From: Streptomyces sp. H27-H5
GTDB taxonomy: Bacteria > Actinomycetota > Actinomycetes > Streptomycetales > Streptomycetaceae
Reading direction: 5' to 3'
Length of the DNA stretch: 60,685 nt
Assembly: GCF_026627505.1 (NCBI RefSeq)
Contig: NZ_JAPNLK010000056.1
Span: 1-60,685, forward strand
The position numbers were made by a program, and so were the translations under genes. The notes beneath the pieces are model-generated. The model was not told the DNA's origin. It searched no databases and worked only from the letters and a program-made list of their open reading frames with translations. Shown in pieces: positions 58,020-60,685 of this stretch. Within the stretch, counting starts at the first letter, position 1, and every line of letters starts with the position of its first letter.

Positions 58020-58706
58020 CTACGCCGGGATCAGCGTCTTGCGGCGCCGTTTGCGGGGCGCCGCGCCCGAGACCCTGAGCTCGATGATCGACCGCACGGT
58101 GGGCCACTCCTCGTCGAGGATCGAGTAGAAGGCCGTACTGCGCACCGCGCCGTCCAGCCCCCGTGAGTGGGCCCGTCGGACCCCCTCCGAGGTGAATCCG
58201 AGGCGCTCCATCGCGGCCCGCGAGCGGCCGTTGCGGGCGTCCGCGCGCAGGGAGACGCGGCGCACGCCCCAGGTCTCGAAGGCGTGGCGGAGCATGAGCA
58301 GCTTCGCCTCGGTGTTGATGCCGGTGCCCTGGGCGCCCGGCGACAGCCAGGTGTTGCCGATCTCGGCGGCATCGGGGATCGCGGTCGCCGGGTCGCCGAA
58401 CGGGACCCCGGGCACCGCGGGCCACACGAGCGGCCCCTGCCAGTAGTCGAGTTCCAGGAACCGGGTCGAACCGACGACCCGCCCGTCCGTGGCCCTGACC
58501 ACGGCGAACGGGAGCGATCGACCCGCCGCCTGATCGGCGAGGGCACGGTCGATGTACTCGTGGGACGCCTGCAACCCGTGCGGTACGGGAGTGAAGGCGT
58601 AAGTCGTACGATCCTCGGCCCCGGCCATGGCCAAGGCCTCGGTGTGGTGGGGGGCGAGGGGCTCAAGCCGCAGGCTGCGGCCGGCGAGGAGTACGGGTAC
58701 GGGCAC
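58020..58706 (-). CDS. GNAT acetyltransferase (RimJ/RimL type)
   Basis: A 228-residue acetyltransferase of the ribosomal-protein-serine/alanine type. It reads LEPLAPHHTEALAMAG, then VGSTRFLELDYWQ, IGNTWLSPGAQGTGINTEAKLLMLRHAFETWGVRRVSLRADARNGRSRAAMERLGF, and ends in a basic tail (RKRRRKTLIPA). It probably acetylates the N-terminus of a protein or a small molecule. ATG 58706. Confidence 0.88.
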   Translation of the reverse strand: MPVPVLLAGRSLRLEPLAPHHTEALAMAGAEDRTTYAFTPVPHGLQASHEYIDRALADQAAGRSLPFAVVRATDGRVVGSTRFLELDYWQGPLVWPAVPGVPFGDPATAIPDAAEIGNTWLSPGAQGTGINTEAKLLMLRHAFETWGVRRVSLRADARNGRSRAAMERLGFTSEGVRRAHSRGLDGAVRSTAFYSILDEEWPTVRSIIELRVSGAAPRKRRRKTLIPA

Positions 58707-59358
58707 GGAGCCTTCGGTCCTTCTGGGCGGTGGGGTGGTTGCACAGTCTGCGCTCCTGACGTCACCCCCCGCGCAAAACGCGAGTGAAAGGCAACGGGCT
58801 GTCAGGTGAACGCGAGTGGCTCAATGTAGCCCCTCGAAGTCCTCTCATGAACCCCCTGAATGGCAACGTCGCGGCCACGTTTTTCGATCAGTTCCGTCCC
58901 CCGGGCGCGGAGCCCGCAACCCTGATCCACGGACAACCGTTCCACCGCTCGACACGGACCGCCCGGCCGGCCGAACCGGCCCCGACCCGAGGCCGTGGCA
59001 TGGCCCCTGACCTGCGAAGACACCGGGGGAGCCACGTGCCTGCGGCGGCGGCTGCGAAGGCCCGCTCCGCGGACGATCACGCCGCGCGCCCCGACACCTC
59101 AGGGCATCGAACAGGCGGTCGCCGGCGGAGTGTGCGCGGGCGGGCGGATCGCGAGGGCGCCCCGTTGCTCCACCCGGGTCGCACGCGGGCCCGATCACGT
59201 CCCGACGAGCCCCCGGGGACGCCCCCGCGCCCCGGTCCGGCGCGCCCCTCGGCGCGGTGAGTGGTCGACCGGGCGCGCGCCTCCGGTCGCAGGGGAGCGG
59301 GCCCGCGCGGGCCGTCGTAACGTCAAGGGGAACCGCTGTCGGAGATCGGGAGGATCCC
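58707..59358. other. 652-bp gap without a convincing gene
   Basis: No frame here has the strong third-position bias of its neighbours. The best candidate, an ATG frame at 58848-59260, starts with MNPLNGNVAATFFDQFRPPG but soon becomes Arg/Pro/Ala-rich. The left part is AT-richer and contains a TGACGTCA palindrome (58757-58764) and two AACGCGAGTG direct repeats (58777-58786 and 58809-58818). Confidence 0.55.
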
Positions 59359-59766
59359 ATGCTGCGAGGTCTCGCCACGCTCAGTTTCTGGGCGCACGAC
59401 CTGGACGCCGCGAAGCGCTGGTACACCGAGCTGCTGGGGATCGAGCCGTACTTCGAGCGCCCCGGATACGTGGAGTTCCGGATCGGCGACCGGCAGGACG
59501 AACTGGGGATCATCGATGCCCGGTACGCCCCGCCCGGCGCCGTCATCGGGACCCCCTCCGGGGTCGTCGCGTACTGGCACGTGGACGATCTGCCGGCGGC
59601 CCGCCGCAGGCTCCTGGAGCTGGGGGCCAAGGAGTACCAACCGATCACGGAGTGGGGCGACGCCGGCTTCGCGACCGCCTCGGTGACCGATCCCTTCGGC
59701 AATGTGCTCGGCGTCATGTACAACCCGCACTACGTGGAGATCACGGAGGGTTCGGAGCCCGCCTGA
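59359..59766 (+). CDS. VOC (glyoxalase/bleomycin-resistance) family protein
   Basis: A 135-residue protein of the vicinal oxygen chelate superfamily. The first beta-alpha unit reads LATLSFWAHDLDAAKRWYTELLGIEPYFERPGYVEFRIGD, the last DPFGNVLGVMYNPHY, with the metal-side glutamates not both obvious. It has roles from detoxification to unknown. GGGAGG lies 6 nt before ATG 59359. The FhuF-like gene follows after 12 bp, so they are likely one message. Confidence 0.85.
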   Translation: MLRGLATLSFWAHDLDAAKRWYTELLGIEPYFERPGYVEFRIGDRQDELGIIDARYAPPGAVIGTPSGVVAYWHVDDLPAARRRLLELGAKEYQPITEWGDAGFATASVTDPFGNVLGVMYNPHYVEITEGSEPA

Positions 59767-59778
59767 GATCATCGGGGC

Positions 59779-60483
59779 ATGGACGACGTACTGCGGCGGC
59801 TGGCCTCCGTCGGGCCCTTCTTCACCGTGCCGTACGGGAAGGAGCCGCCCGGCCCCGGTTTCCGCCCGCTCGACGCGTTGTACACGGAGCACCTCGACCC
59901 GTACGTGAACGAGGTGGGGCGACGCATCCGCAGCGGGCCCGGCCGGGTGGCGGCCTCCACCGCGCAGTTCGGGATCGCCTCCCGACTCTGGTCGCTCGGG
60001 CTCGGCTGCGCCGCTCTGGCCGGGCGGGTGCCGGACCTGGCGCCCGACCGGGTCTGGTGGCGGCTGCCCGGGGCCGGCTCGCTGGAACTGTGGCTGCCCG
60101 GACCCGGGGAGGGCGCCCTGCCCGCCGAGGCGCTCGGCGACACCGTGCTCGGGAACCTGGCGGCACTGGACGCGCCGCTGCGCGCCCGGTTCGGGGTGTC
60201 CGCCAGGGTGTTGCGCGGCAACACCGCCTCCGGTCTGGTCGGGGCGCTGCGGGTGCTGCTCGACCGGGTGCCCGGCGGCCCGGCCGTGGCCCTGGTCGAC
60301 GCGCTGCTGTCCGAGGACGGGGCGCTCGGCGGGACGGGCACCTTCGTGTACGAGGAAGGGCTCGGGACGGCCTTCCTGCGCCGCAGTTGCTGCCTCTACT
60401 ACAAGGTGCCGGGCGGCGGCCTCTGCGGGGACTGCGTGCTGCGCTCGCGCGGCCCGAAACGGAGCGGGGCCACCGGGGAGTAG
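59779..60483 (+). CDS. FhuF-like (2Fe-2S) ferric-siderophore reductase family protein
   Basis: A 234-residue protein. Its C-terminus carries the cysteine set of the FhuF iron-sulfur domain, C204-C205-x10-C216-x2-C219 (RRSCCLYYKVPGGGLCGDCVL), which holds a 2Fe-2S cluster. The N-terminal 190 residues are a divergent alpha/beta domain of the same family, with RVAASTAQFGIASRLWSLGLGCAAL. These proteins reduce ferric iron from siderophores inside the cell. It sits 12 bp after the VOC gene. No siderophore transporter is in view. Confidence 0.85.
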   Translation: MDDVLRRLASVGPFFTVPYGKEPPGPGFRPLDALYTEHLDPYVNEVGRRIRSGPGRVAASTAQFGIASRLWSLGLGCAALAGRVPDLAPDRVWWRLPGAGSLELWLPGPGEGALPAEALGDTVLGNLAALDAPLRARFGVSARVLRGNTASGLVGALRVLLDRVPGGPAVALVDALLSEDGALGGTGTFVYEEGLGTAFLRRSCCLYYKVPGGGLCGDCVLRSRGPKRSGATGE

Positions 60484-60685
60484 GCGTACCGCCCCCCCCG
60501 ATGGCCCTGCCGTGACCTCGCGCCGTCCTGTGCGACCGGCGCCGGTCACCCGGATTCCGACTAGTGCAGCGCGTCGCAGGTCCTTTGCCGGTTGGGCGTG
60601 GCTGGATTGGTGACGCTGTGTGAGCGCGCAGGCATCCTGCGGGAAGCGGTCCTCGGACGACCCGGCTTCGGTCCGGCACACGGTG
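60484..60685. other. Right edge, no gene identified
   Basis: The last 202 bp show no credible start of a gene on either strand within the window. The stretch is GC-rich with no strong hairpin. Confidence 0.4.

Noticed and set aside
58848..59260. Possible small gene starting MNPLNGNVAATFFDQF
   Set aside because: The third-position bias is weak, the sequence turns Arg/Pro-rich, and there is no ribosome-binding site.
1..60685. CRISPR arrays, rRNA or tRNA genes, insertion sequences, prophage or plasmid origin
   Set aside because: I found no spaced identical repeats of CRISPR type, no tRNA cloverleaf or rRNA-like stretch, and no transposase, integrase or replication gene.

Overview
The window is actinomycete chromosomal DNA, almost certainly from Streptomyces or a close relative such as Kitasatospora. 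The base composition is very GC-rich, with nearly every sense codon ending in G or C. Several gene families point the same way: a short chaplin, a melC1/melC2 tyrosinase pair, a mycothiol-dependent formaldehyde dehydrogenase, a cell-wall protein with an LAxTG sorting signal, and a DUF3040 protein. I see no rRNA, tRNA, CRISPR array, transposase, integrase or large biosynthetic cluster. The region reads as ordinary chromosome made of many short transcription units.

Left part (1-8.6 kb). After the tail of a gene cut by the window edge come a YnfA-like membrane protein, an AlkB-type dioxygenase with a LexA-like box, a gene of unknown function, a TehA/SLAC1-type channel, a DUF1275 membrane protein and a VOC protein. 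Next is the most striking gene of the window: a 783-residue fusion of an Rnl1-type RNA ligase, a P-loop polynucleotide kinase and a DxDGT phosphatase. It is followed after 15 bp by a NYN-domain (nuclease-like) protein. A secreted SH3-type protein and a YbjQ protein follow.

8.6-31.5 kb. A secreted GH101 endo-alpha-N-acetylgalactosaminidase meets a convergent AraC regulator. Then come an EamA transporter with a divergent MocR regulator, and an F420-type reductase fused to a hemerythrin. An operon of LAxTG surface protein, ECF sigma factor and single-pass membrane protein follows. A MarR regulator faces an MFS pump and a GlcG/HbpS protein. After these are a lipoprotein GH20 hexosaminidase, a secreted endonuclease I, a DJ-1/PfpI protein, a solitary glutamate-binding lipoprotein, and a pair made of a conserved unknown and a TerD protein. 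A TetR regulator is separated from a PAP2 / EamA-like / Ser-repeat-protein operon by a regularly spaced array of palindromic boxes.

31.5-49.6 kb. This stretch holds small membrane and RraA-like proteins, a secreted PNGase A, a transmembrane Ser/Thr kinase, a LysM-transglycosylase with a long upstream region, and a DapA-family gene divergent from a LysR regulator. It continues with mscR, a prolyl aminopeptidase-like hydrolase and a PIG-L deacetylase. Acyl-CoA metabolism genes follow: an enoyl-CoA hydratase, a dienoyl-CoA-reductase-like SDR, and a quinone oxidoreductase with two acyl-CoA dehydrogenases joined by ATGA overlaps. Between them lies a secreted HAF-repeat-like gene that carries two compensating frameshifts.

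49.6 kb to the end. Here are the melanin genes melC1-melC2, the chaplin, a type B carboxylesterase, a membrane-tethered esterase with a long Pro/Gln/Gly/Tyr tail, and an operon of secreted phosphoesterase, MFS transporter and TolB-like protein. A RimJ-type acetyltransferase, a VOC protein and a FhuF-like iron-sulfur protein close the window.

Recurrent themes are secreted glycan- and polymer-degrading enzymes (GH101, GH20, PNGase A, endonuclease I, phosphoesterase), envelope and development proteins, and many genes whose -10 element lies about 6-7 bp before the ATG, as expected for leaderless transcripts. All assignments come from reading the sequence; no database search was run.
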